64,000 nucleotides of DNA, from the NCBI GenBank assembly GCA_019096155.1, contig JAHCVI010000004.1:434001-498000 (forward strand), read 5' to 3'. The position numbers and the translations under genes were made by a program. Shown one piece after another: positions 22,833-31,983 of this stretch (position 1 is the stretch's first letter; each line of letters starts with the position of its first letter). The stretch is from Staphylotrichum longicolle (lineage: Eukaryota; Ascomycota; Sordariomycetes; Sordariales; Chaetomiaceae). A model generated the notes under the pieces. The model searched no databases. It was not told where the DNA came from and was given only the letters and a program-made list of their open reading frames with translations.

Positions 22833-25796
22833 ATGTCTGGTAAGCAGCATCACACGACCTCCAACCCTCTTTGCGCGCAATTCCCCCATCCGCATGAGAG
22901 TCGACAGAAAGTCAGCGCAATGTCGCCGTCTCGTCGTCGCAGCACTCGGCGTGGCCAGCAGCTAACCAACAAACCACCACATCCAGATCCGGAACCACGC
23001 CGATCGGTCAGGGCCACCAAAGGCCAGCACAAAGCGCTGGAGCAGCTCGACCAGCCCCTCGAGGCCCCGAAGCGACGTGGTGGCAGCAAGAAGGGCAAGA
23101 AGTCGGCACCCGAACCCGAAGAGCCCGAGGAAGAAGTCATCCGTTGCGTCTGCGGCGCCACAGAGCAAGATGAGGACTCGGGCGAGCCGTGGATCGCATG
23201 TGACCAGTGCGGCGCCTGGCAGCACAACATCTGCATGGGCATGAGCCAGTACTCGGAAGATCTACCTAAGGAGTATTTCTGCGAGCTGTGCCGGCCCGAG
23301 AACCACGAGGAGCTGCTCTCCGGCATCGCACGCGGCGAGAAGCCTTGGGAGGCCCGCCGCAAGGCATACGAGGAAGAGAAGGCCGAGAAGAAGAAGAAGG
23401 GCCCCAAGAAGGGCAAGAAGCGGACCAGCGACCTCAAGGAGGATGCCTCTCAGAAATCGAAGCAGTCGCCACCACCGCCTCCTGAGCCTAAGAAGGACAT
23501 CAAGGGTGGGGGCACGAAGCGTAAGAATGGCGAGGGCCCGCAGGAGAAGGAGAGCAAGGTACGCATCATGCTCTGCAGTCGTGAAGATTCGGATGCTAAC
23601 CTCGCGCCACAGAAGATGCGCAAAGTCAACGAGACACAATCTGTCCCCATCCCTGCCTACTCACCACCGGAAGACATTCCTGACAAGATCACCGGGCTGC
23701 CAGACGCGCGACAGGGACCGGCGAAGGCCCTGTTTAAGTCATTGGTCTCGTCGGTCGGCGCTGCTGAGAAGAACGGCGCTGTTCCGTCCGATGGAGTGTC
23801 CACAGTCGACCGTGCCGAGCGATTTGCGCTCCAGATTGAGCGTGCTGTGCACGACACCCATCCCACTACGAGCTCTTATGCCAGCCAGATTCGAACTTTG
23901 GCCTTCAACTTGAAGAGTAATCCCGAGCTCACGACCCGGCTCGTTGAGCGGACTCTGACACCACCGATGCTCGCATCCATGTCGACCGAGGAACTGGCGT
24001 CAAAAGAGCTGCAGAAGGAGACGGCCGAGATGCTCGCTAGGGCAGAGAAGCAGGCCATCAAAATCACCGAAGATATCCCGCGGGTCCGGAGAACCCACAA
24101 GGGCGACGAGGTGATCGGTGATGACGGCTTTATTGCCAGCGAGGATGTGCCGTCTGCGCCGGTTGGCCGACCCAGCGCGCCCAAGCAGGAGCCCAAGGAC
24201 ACGCCGGAATTCCCTCCCCATGCAAGGCACCGCTCATCTGCTGGTCTCGCTGTCGACACACAACAGTCTCCCACGAGGGCTGATTTTGACCTTAACAAGG
24301 TGTTCTCGAGTGTCAAGTCGCCGACCCTTCCCCAGGGCCAGCCCCGCGCATCCTTTTCCGCTGCGCCAGCCGGAGGGCCCGGGTTCGACCCCGATGTCGA
24401 CCGCCTGCTCGACGACGGCACCCAGTCCCCACCGTACTCGCCTAAGGAGGAGAATGACCCAGACGTGGTGTGGCGTGGCAGTGTCGTCATGAACACGATC
24501 GCCGAAGTCTCAGTTGCCGCAAAGCACATCGGCGGTGCCAATCTGAGCGAGACGATTGGCCTTGCCTGGGACAAGCTTCTTCCGCGCAGCCTGACGGTCT
24601 GCGGGCGCATCGACGAGCAGCAAGCCATCGTCTACCTCTGTGGGTTGCGATATAGTTTGCCCACTGATGTGGTCGTGGTCAGTCTCGAGCCGACTTCTCC
24701 GACAGCGAAGGCAGGAATGCTCAAGCTGTTTGATTACTTCGTATCCAAGAAGAGGTACGGAGTGGTGGGAGACAAAGGGGTAGCCAACGTCCGCGATACG
24801 TATCTTGTCCCTGTGCCTCCTGGCACCGGCAACCATCCCGAGTTCATGATGAATCTGGTGGATAATTTTATCCCCGAGACAAGGACGGAACCGATGATGC
24901 TCTGCGTAATCGTGTACCGCAACGACCCGGAGACTATTCAGCGCATACATGGGACAACTGATCCCAACCACGCCCTCAGGATGCACCAGACTGTCGCGCA
25001 AGGGTCTGGGCAGATGCAGTCTCCTGGGACTCCAACGCCCCCGCAAGGAGGGTTCTCTCATCCCGGCCGGCCGTCCATTTCGGCACCAGCATTCTCTCCG
25101 ACATCTCCACAGGGCCCGTTCCCGCAGTACCCATCGCCCCGCATGGGCACCCCGATGCAGCAGCCTCAGCCGCCGCCAGCGCCGGCCCCACAACCGGCAA
25201 GGCAGACGCCAAAGGTCGACGAGTTGCAGCGGCAGGGTGAAGCCGTTGCCCGTGAGGTCCTGGGGCACCTTATCACCAGCCCGACCGTCACCTTCCTGCT
25301 GCCGCAGGCCCACGTCATGTCGCGCAGGGAGTGGGAGGTGATCAAGAAGGTGTACGAGAGAGACCCCAAAACGCGGGATGACCTGCCACATCTCAGCACC
25401 ATACTCGAAAAGGAGGGCCAGCAACAGCAGCAGCAACAACAACTGCAGCAGCAGCAGCAGCAGCAGCAGGCTTCGCAGACTCCACCTTTGCCTCAGGCGC
25501 CGCCGCAGCCGCACCCCAAGCCGCATCCGCATCCGCATCCGCATCCGCAGCAGCAGTCGCACCCGCAGCAGCAGCAGCAGCACCGCCCACAACCTCAACA
25601 GCCCCCGCCGCCCCAGCATCACCTGCAACGGCCTCCGCAACAACAGCAGCAGCACCCGCACCCCGTGCGGACAACGCCCATCCCTCCGCCACCGATCCCT
25701 CCCGGCCCTGTTGCCGGACCGCCAAAGCAAACTCCAATTCCTCCGCCTCCCATCCCGCCGCAGGCAACAGCGGGCTCCGGGCCCCCGCCGGCGTAG
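22833..25796 (+). CDS. bye1: Bye1-type transcription regulator: PHD, TFIIS-M, SPOC
   Basis: Chromatin/RNA polymerase II-associated factor. The PHD finger reads CVCGATEQDEDSGEPW then CDQCGAWQH and CELC; a TFIIS central domain follows (RAERFALQIERAVHDTH... to RAEKQAIK), then a SPOC domain (VVWRGSVVMNTIAEVSVAAKHI... to VIVYRND), and a tail very rich in Gln, Pro and His (CAG/CCG/CAT repeats at about 25420-25680). The best model has a 7-nt first exon (22833-22839, ATGTCTG), an intron 22840-22986, and a second exon beginning ATCCGGAACC, giving MSDPEPRRSVRATKGQ, the usual family start. A second intron (54 nt, branch gctaac) is 23559-23612. Both introns are multiples of three without stops, so an unspliced reading stays open. 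Function is from the family; start choice is inference. Confidence 0.88.
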   Translation: MSGKQHHTTSNPLCAQFPHPHESRQKVSAMSPSRRRSTRRGQQLTNKPPHPDPEPRRSVRATKGQHKALEQLDQPLEAPKRRGGSKKGKKSAPEPEEPEEEVIRCVCGATEQDEDSGEPWIACDQCGAWQHNICMGMSQYSEDLPKEYFCELCRPENHEELLSGIARGEKPWEARRKAYEEEKAEKKKKGPKKGKKRTSDLKEDASQKSKQSPPPPPEPKKDIKGGGTKRKNGEGPQEKESKVRIMLCSREDSDANLAPQKMRKVNETQSVPIPAYSPPEDIPDKITGLPDARQGPAKALFKSLVSSVGAAEKNGAVPSDGVSTVDRAERFALQIERAVHDTHPTTSSYASQIRTLAFNLKSNPELTTRLVERTLTPPMLASMSTEELASKELQKETAEMLARAEKQAIKITEDIPRVRRTHKGDEVIGDDGFIASEDVPSAPVGRPSAPKQEPKDTPEFPPHARHRSSAGLAVDTQQSPTRADFDLNKVFSSVKSPTLPQGQPRASFSAAPAGGPGFDPDVDRLLDDGTQSPPYSPKEENDPDVVWRGSVVMNTIAEVSVAAKHIGGANLSETIGLAWDKLLPRSLTVCGRIDEQQAIVYLCGLRYSLPTDVVVVSLEPTSPTAKAGMLKLFDYFVSKKRYGVVGDKGVANVRDTYLVPVPPGTGNHPEFMMNLVDNFIPETRTEPMMLCVIVYRNDPETIQRIHGTTDPNHALRMHQTVAQGSGQMQSPGTPTPPQGGFSHPGRPSISAPAFSPTSPQGPFPQYPSPRMGTPMQQPQPPPAPAPQPARQTPKVDELQRQGEAVAREVLGHLITSPTVTFLLPQAHVMSRREWEVIKKVYERDPKTRDDLPHLSTILEKEGQQQQQQQQLQQQQQQQQASQTPPLPQAPPQPHPKPHPHPHPHPQQQSHPQQQQQHRPQPQQPPPPQHHLQRPPQQQQQHPHPVRTTPIPPPPIPPGPVAGPPKQTPIPPPPIPPQATAGSGPPPA
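25420..25680 (+). repeat. CAG/CCG/CAT-rich coding low-complexity tract
   Basis: Encodes the Gln-, Pro- and His-rich tail of the Bye1-type protein, including an uninterrupted Gln run and a His-Pro alternation. Prone to length change and to shadow open frames on the other strand. Confidence 0.85.
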
Positions 25797-25825
25797 AAGG
25801 CCGGTTGCGGGAACCGGTGTGATTA

Positions 25826-27081
25826 GAGCACATCCGCCTCGCCACCAAGCCCAGGGTTAACCCCAGAGGCCCTCGCCGTCTTCACTGCCTTTACTACTCG
25901 AGAGTCTGTTTCGCCTCTGCTAGCTGTATCGCCAAACTCGGCATCTCCTTTCAACACAGGCTCTGATCCAGACGCCATACTGGGATCCTTCTCCCTCCGA
26001 CCAGCACCTCCCTCACAACCCCCAACCTTGTCATCACCACACCCAAACCCAAACACCCACCACCCCTCCCGCCACGCCGCCCACCCCTCCTCTACTCCCA
26101 ACAACTCTCCCCTCCACGCCCAAACCTCTCGCCCCGCCACTCATACTACCCTAAACTCCGACCCCGACCCCGCCCGCCCAAAATCCACCCACCCCCGGCC
26201 AACCCTACCGGCACACCTACCTCGACTTGCTCAAGGAAGAGGACCCGAGCATCCCCACGGGCGCGCCCAATTTCCCGCCCCGGCCACCGCCCCCCCTGGC
26301 GATTGGGCGCGTACGCCCCGCGGCGGCGGTCGTTGCTCAGCAGGGAGTGGGATCCAGACAAGTATTCCGAGCTGGAAGTGGAACTGATGGAGCATTCGAG
26401 GTCGGTGGCGCGGTGGGTCTCGGCGCGTTTGAAGGGGTTGAGGTGTTGGACTGGCAGAGGACGACAACAACCACAACCACAACAACAACGGCAGCCGCGG
26501 CGGTGGTGGCGGTGGCGGCGAGGGGGGTGGGTGAGCATCAGCGAGGCCCTAACAGTCATCAAGAAAGGGTGGGAGCTGGAGGGTGTTTGTGTGGAGGAGC
26601 CGGGACATGTGATGAGGGGGAGTGTGAGGAAAGGTGTGAGTGTGAGGGGGCGTGCGGGTGCTGGGAGTGTGAGGGAGAGTTGTCGTCGGGTGAGGATGAT
26701 GATGATGAGGATACTGAGGATGAGGACGATGACGACGATGACGAAGCTGAGAAGGATTGGTGGGGCGTGAAGGCAGAAGACAAAGGGGAGGGCGTTGGGC
26801 CAGGAGGCGGTGATGATGATTGGGTGATTGTCGAGGCTGCGGGGATGGCTGAGAACGGAGATGGCTCTGAGTCTAGTGATGGTTCCTCAACTGGCGCTAC
26901 TGCTGCTGGGTTGGGGTCTGGATGCGAGTCTGACTCTTGTTCTGATGGCTCTGGCTCTGGCTCTGAAGCTGATTCTAATTCTGGGTCTGGCTCCAGTCCC
27001 AGTCTTGACTCTGGCTCTGACCTTGACTTCAGCCCCAACCCCGGTCTCTGCGGAAAAGAGGCCGAGGGTGGAGACGAGTGA
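25826..27081 (+). pseudogene. Frame-broken hypothetical gene with acidic/Ser-rich tail
   Basis: Not recognised, but protein-like segments follow one another in different frames: SPGLTPEALAVFTAFTTRES near 25845, HTYLDLLKEEDPSIPTG at about 26212, DPDKYSELEVELMEHSRSVARW near 26350, a KKGWELEGV segment near 26560, then a very acidic run (GEDDDDEDTEDE) with WWGVKAEDK, DDDWVIVEAAG and a Ser/Asp/Gly-rich tail ending at 27081. The stretch 26160-26220 between the first two frames contains no GT, so introns cannot explain that switch; at least three frame changes are needed. It is either a decayed gene or a region of poor consensus. Antisense open frames here are shadows of the acidic and proline-rich composition. 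No start codon is chosen with confidence. Confidence 0.4.
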
Positions 27082-27726
27082 GAGCAGTTTGGGGTATTGT
27101 GCGGTTTAGGAGAGCACACAACGTAGGTTGGTGCTGGGTTCGCGGGTTTCCTTTCATCTTTTTCGGGTCCGGGGCAGATGATGTGTGCTACAATCCTTCA
27201 CGGGCAGGGAAAGCCAGCTGTGGGAGAAAGGGGGACGTCCCAGGGCAGGGTGTGGTCCTCCGGTCCTCCGGACGATGGAAACAGCGGCGTCTCTGTTGCT
27301 TTTGGTTTTTGTTTTTTTATTTATTAACTTTGCGTTCGCCTTGGCCTGGCAAACGGCGGCGGTTTGCTACGTTCCCCTCTTGCCATGGCTGCCGGCGTGG
27401 CTCCGTTCTGAGGCCGGGCTTGGGGCTCGGTGGTGTGGGGGAAAGGTACTGTGCGAATTTGGCTTGTGTTGATATGGCTTGTTTGTATGTACATAGTTTG
27501 TAGGGAACAATGACAGCGAAGGATGCATACGGTTACCCTGTCAGTGAAGTTTGCCTTTCGGACAAGGTCCTTTTTAGTTCGTTTCCACACATTGGTTTGA
27601 ATCGTGGAAGTTGTGTAATTGACTCTTGGTTTCTCGTCGGGCCACTGCCAATATTCAACTCACTTAACGTCCCACTGTTGATATGCATCCACCGCTGGCT
27701 CTCACTTATACCCCGAGTCTTCCTCC
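27082..27726. other. Intergenic, convergent gene ends
   Basis: No gene seen between the frame-broken gene and med7. The sequence becomes T-rich near 27295-27340. Confidence 0.4.
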
Positions 27727-28596
27727 TTAGGCAAACTCCACGTCTAATGCCGTCCACTCGACCCTTTCTCTGTCGCCCTCAGTCTTCTTTGCCCGCGCCT
27801 CGGCAATCTTGTCCTCCCCAGCCCCTGTATCCAGCTGCGGAACCTGAAGGCTGGCCAGCCCCTCGATCATGCGCTTCGCCCTGTCCACCACGCTCCGGAT
27901 CAGCGCCGTCTCGGCGCGCATGTCGTCTCCGTGGGCATGCATGGTTTGGATCAGCTGTTCGCGCGCGTGGTGCGGGCGGTATTCGTTGAGGGTGTGGTGG
28001 AAATTGAGGAGGAGGGTCTTGATATCTTCGATCTTTTCTGAGGCCTGGGAGAGAGATATCTTCGTTAGTAAAATCTAAACAGAGCAAGGACATCTGGCGC
28101 GGGAGAGATTTACGTGTGTTGGATTGTAACCCATCAAGCCGACCAGTTCGAGGTAGTTGAGCATCAGCGACTTGACCAGCTTCTTCAGCTCGAAGCCGCG
28201 GTCGAGGTGCTTGCTGTCTCTGTCAATTTCGGATGCGGGCCCCAGGCGCTGGATGCCGGCATCTTCAAGGCTTTGGAGGGTCTCGGTGAGCTGCCCCGGG
28301 GAATGTCAGCGGAGAAGTTTTCAATTGCAGGCCGAAGGGGAACAGACAGTTTCCGGCACGCTGAATAACCTCCATTTGCCCTCAGTCGGCTCTGGCGGTG
28401 GCTGGAGGTTGAACAGCTCCTCTGGGACGGTGGGGACACGGGTGACGGCGTCGGCGCTGAGACCCTGTTGATGCGCAAAGTCTTCCTTGAGGGCGTCGTA
28501 GCGATCGATGTTCTCTGGGGTGAAGTCGCGCCAGAAGGGTGGCGGATCCGGCCAGAGCGCCGTTACTCTCGTCGGGTCGTCTTCATGGTTGTCCAT
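27727..28596 (-). CDS. med7: Mediator complex subunit 7
   Basis: Middle-module Mediator subunit that links activators to RNA polymerase II in the nucleus. Minus-strand exons are 28596-28360, 28290-28114 and 28044-27727, with introns of 69 nt each (the second has branch actaac), giving 243 aa. Family features are the N-terminal WPDPPPFWRDFTPENIDRY, the VPEELFNLQPPPEPTEGKWRLF block, KKLVKSLMLNYLELVGLMGYNP, and TLLLNFHHTLNEYRPHHAREQL, followed by a helical C-terminus. The length and the order of conserved blocks match Med7 completely. It is divergent from the ZNF830-like gene. Confidence 0.95.
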
Positions 28597-29223
28597 TACG
28601 CGGCGGGCGACCGCGGGGTCTTTGGCGGTCAGTGGTGCAGTCCGTCCCGTTCTTTCTTTGGCGGGTAAAGCGTTGCTGAAAACAAGATTGCCGGCGCGAA
28701 AACAATCTGGAGCTCAGGCCTGGAGTACTGAGAGAGTTGCCATCGTTCGCCGGGTTCAGGGCGGCGCCGAGTCCGTGAAGTCGGCCGACAACGAGAAGTG
28801 GGCCAATGCGGTTGCTTGGATGCCCAGGTCGGCGATGCTGCTTTCACTGGCTCAGAATGAGAAAGGGAAACAGCCAAAGTGGGATTCCCGCGCACCTCTG
28901 CGGCCGTGGCTGAAGCTTCCCCTGCACCTTGTGGCGGGGACGTGGGGCAGCTGAGCTTCGTGTGGCTGCACTTCGATTGCCTCGATCCTCATTACCCGAT
29001 CAACGCTCACTCCCTACAAACGAGCGAGTCCTGTCAACATTGACGGCTTTGTGCCATTGACCATTCGGACGGTTCTGTTTGCCGTTGTGCATACCCAAAT
29101 TGCAAAGAAACACCACCGAACACACAATCTCGAACCGTACCTGTGCTCCGTTCCCGACTCTAGGGTTACACCACACCGACCTCTTCCAACCCAACCATAG
29201 TCCAACCCAATCGCGTCGACACC
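28597..29223. promoter_or_regulatory. Divergent promoter: med7 / ZNF830-like
   Basis: A 627-nt region between two divergent starts. No coding sequence or repeat recognised. Confidence 0.5.
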
Positions 29224-30353
29224 ATGGCCGATGTGCGCGCTCTGCTGCGCCAGCAACGCGCCGCCCGCCGGATAGAACATCCGTACGCATCATACTCAGA
29301 CGCCGGCAAGCTGGTGTGCACAGTCTGCAACGAGCCTATCAAGACGGAATCCTTATGGGACGGCCACCTCCGGAGCGCTGGCCACCGGCAGGGGTTGCAA
29401 AGCCTGCAACAATCCTCCGCAAAGACCGTGGGCAATGGCTACGCCGGGTTCGTGGACGAGAGCTCTCACAAGCGGAAGCTCTCCGAGTCAGACGACGAGG
29501 AGATGGTCGATCAAGAAGACGAAGCGGCCCGTCGGAAACGGACCAAGACCGACACCTCAACCGAGCGAGCGCAAGAAACGACAGGAACACCAGCAAAGAA
29601 AGATGACAACAAGTCAGCAAAACCCATAACACCACCTTTCACCCGCCGAACCTCGGGCACCCCTACAGTCGGCGTCGAGCTGCAGATCCCGTCGCGCCCA
29701 GCAACTCCCAGCACCACCGGCACGCCCATGTCCACAACGCCCAAGTCGGCGCCCATCGGGCGTCACCGCTGATACCGGACGCGCCAACCGGGCCCCAACC
29801 TCAGGGGGCTTCCGCCGCGCTGTCCACCGCGACAGGGACACAACCGGCACCACCCGCGGCGCCAGCCGCACCAGCACCAATAGACGAAGACGAGTGGGCC
29901 GCCTTCGAGGCGGACCTTGTCCACGGCGCAGCCGCGCAGACCAGCACCACCAAACCCGCGGCCGCCGCCCTCCTCGACAGCGACGCCGTCATCTCAGCAC
30001 CGGTCATGAGCGCCGCTGAAGTCGCTGCCAAGTCAGAGGAGGAAGAACAAGCGAAGCGGCGGGCGCTGGTGGATATCCAGATTGAAGACGAGAAAGAGGA
30101 CGCCACCCGTGCGCTGGAGACCGAGTTTGAGGTGATGGAGGAGCTGGAGGCGAGGGCGAGGAGGTTGCGGGAGAGGAGGGAGGCGCTGCGGGTGCAAGGG
30201 AACGGCGGTGGCGCGCCGGGGATAACGAAGGACAGCGAGGAGAAGGGCATTCCGGCGGGGAAGGAGAATGCCGCAGCCACTCAGGAGGACGATGATGATG
30301 AAGACGAGGACGAGGAAGAGGATGATTGGGCGGGGTTCAGGTTTCGCGGTTAA
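29224..30353 (+). CDS. ZNF830/CCDC16-like zinc-finger coiled-coil protein, frameshifted
   Basis: Probable nuclear protein related to ZNF830, a spliceosome-associated factor in animals. The N-terminus MADVRALLRQQRAARRI is followed by one C2H2 finger (LVCTVC ... HLRSAGH), a low-complexity Ser/Thr/Pro part, then DEDEWAAFEADL, a coiled coil (EEEEQAKRRALVDIQIEDEKEDATRALETEFEVMEELE) and a very acidic tail ending DDWAGFRFRG, as in the family. The first frame stops at 29770 (RHR*). The downstream part is open in another frame from 29766 (PLIPDAPTGPQPQG) to 30353. No splice signals fit at the junction, so one base appears lost near 29755-29766. Expected full length is about 375 aa. Confidence 0.75.
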
Positions 30354-30802
30354 GACCGTGGGTCTGCTGGTCATCCTCGGGACTACACTCTGTGAGGACA
30401 TGACTTGTACTTTATTGCTTGTATACTAGGTATGTCCTTTTAATTTGATGGCTTGGCCTGTGTTGGCCCTGTCGTTAACTCATCGGCGCCGTCCATTCCA
30501 CGTTGCTTCCTGGCCTGTTGTCCCATTATCCAATCCCATAACATCGAAACAGTTCCCGAAATACAAAACACAAAACCCTCCCTTACCTCACCTTACCTCG
30601 CAAACACCAATACCACCCCTAAACTCGGAACCAAATCTCAAGAGTCACAAAAATCGTACAACCCAACTGTTTCTCCCCACCACCGTTCGTCCAAAACCAA
30701 CACTTTAAACCTCCCCCCTCCCAACCCTCTCCCAGAACCGTCTCAGCCTCCACACCCTCCCGACCCCGGCCCGCTCCTCCCACATCCGCACCCCTTCCTC
30801 CC
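30354..30802. other. Intergenic, convergent gene ends
   Basis: Between the ZNF830-like gene (+) and the F-box gene (-). It includes CCTTACCTC direct repeats near 30586-30600. No gene recognised. Confidence 0.4.
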
Positions 30803-31983
30803 TCACCTCACCTGGCCCCGCCACACGGACCCCACCCACCCGCGCAGCCCGTCCTTGACCCTCTCCCTCTCCACCGCCCGCTTCCTGGCCACCAGCGCGG
30901 GCGCCACAAACACAAACCCCGCGCCGCCGCCCCGGCTGTCCCTGGCTGGCAGGGGCAGGCACTCGGGCGGGAGGACGCAGCGCTCGACGAGGGCCTCGGC
31001 CGAGGGGCGGGAGGCGAGGTGCCGCGCGAGGCGGATCGACACGAGGCTGCGCGCGAGGCGGCGCGACGCGAAGGCCGTGTGGGTGAGGAAGATGGAGCGT
31101 CGGATGAGGTCCAGGCGGGAGGGGCGCGAGGGGGAGGAGAGCAGCGGCGGGAGGAGGGCGCGGGTGCGCCGGAGGCGGGCGTGGTGGATGTAGGGCGCGA
31201 GGGAGAGGTGGCGGAGGTGGTGCGAGGTCTGTTGATGGGGGATGACTAGGGTCAGTTCATGTTACAATGGAAGAGAAATTCCAACCTAGTGCGTGATTCT
31301 GGGCTGGGAGAGTGGAATTAGAGGTGAGAGGTGCTTCGAGGGGGGTTGGATGGTGCCAGGGGGTTATCTGGGGTACAGTGGGTGGAGGGTTTGATAGGGG
31401 CGATACGATCACAAAACAACAAACGAGAAAAGGAAGTGGGTCTCGGACGCACCCTGGAGAGTGCCAGCAGATCGCACACTTCAAGGTATCCCAGAATGTG
31501 CAGTAGCAACTCGTTTGGCAGGTCGACCAGTTGCCGTGATCGGCTACGCAGCGGTATGGTGCCGGTCACCTCAGCACTGATTAGGTCCTCAGTTTGATCC
31601 CGTGCTCTCAACGCGGTCTCGACTGCCCAGGAGCAGGAGGCCGAGCCCGATTCAGCTGGAGATACGGCGGAGCTTGCCCCTAAAGCATCCCTATCTCGCC
31701 ACTCTGCCGTCGTGGCTACGTATGGTTGGACATGAGACGTTGATGACAAGGCTTGGGGATGTGCTGTTTCTGCAGGGACCGAACCCGGAAAACAGCCATG
31801 GTTCCCCGTGCCTGGTAACTCCTCGGGCTCGTTCGCAAGGCCCGAGATTGAAAGGCTGGTTGTCTTGGCGACGAGCTGGACAGCAACGGCCGCGTCTAGA
31901 ACCGCGCCTTGATCCTCCATTCCGCCATTCTCGAGACCTCGATGGCGCTTTTGCTGCTCGGCTTGCATGGCTAATGACGCCAT
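30803..31983 (-). CDS. F-box protein
   Basis: Likely SCF substrate receptor of about 318 aa. Minus-strand exon 1 is 31983-31453 (MASLAMQAEQQKRH...), a 224-nt intron follows, and exon 2 is 31228-30803. The F-box LVDLPNELLLHILGYLEVCDLLALSR ends exactly at the splice and continues TSHHLRHLSLAPYIHHARLRR, the normal F-box continuation. The second exon is Arg/Leu-rich with an LTHTAFASRRLARSL segment and ends VWRGQVR. There are no recognisable substrate-binding repeats. The upstream in-frame reading to 32076 lacks an ATG, so 31983 is chosen. The target is unknown. Confidence 0.8.

Noticed and set aside
24510..25730. 406-codon frame opposite bye1
   Set aside because: Leu/Arg repeats come from the CAG/CCG repeats of the real gene; no independent start or splice signals.
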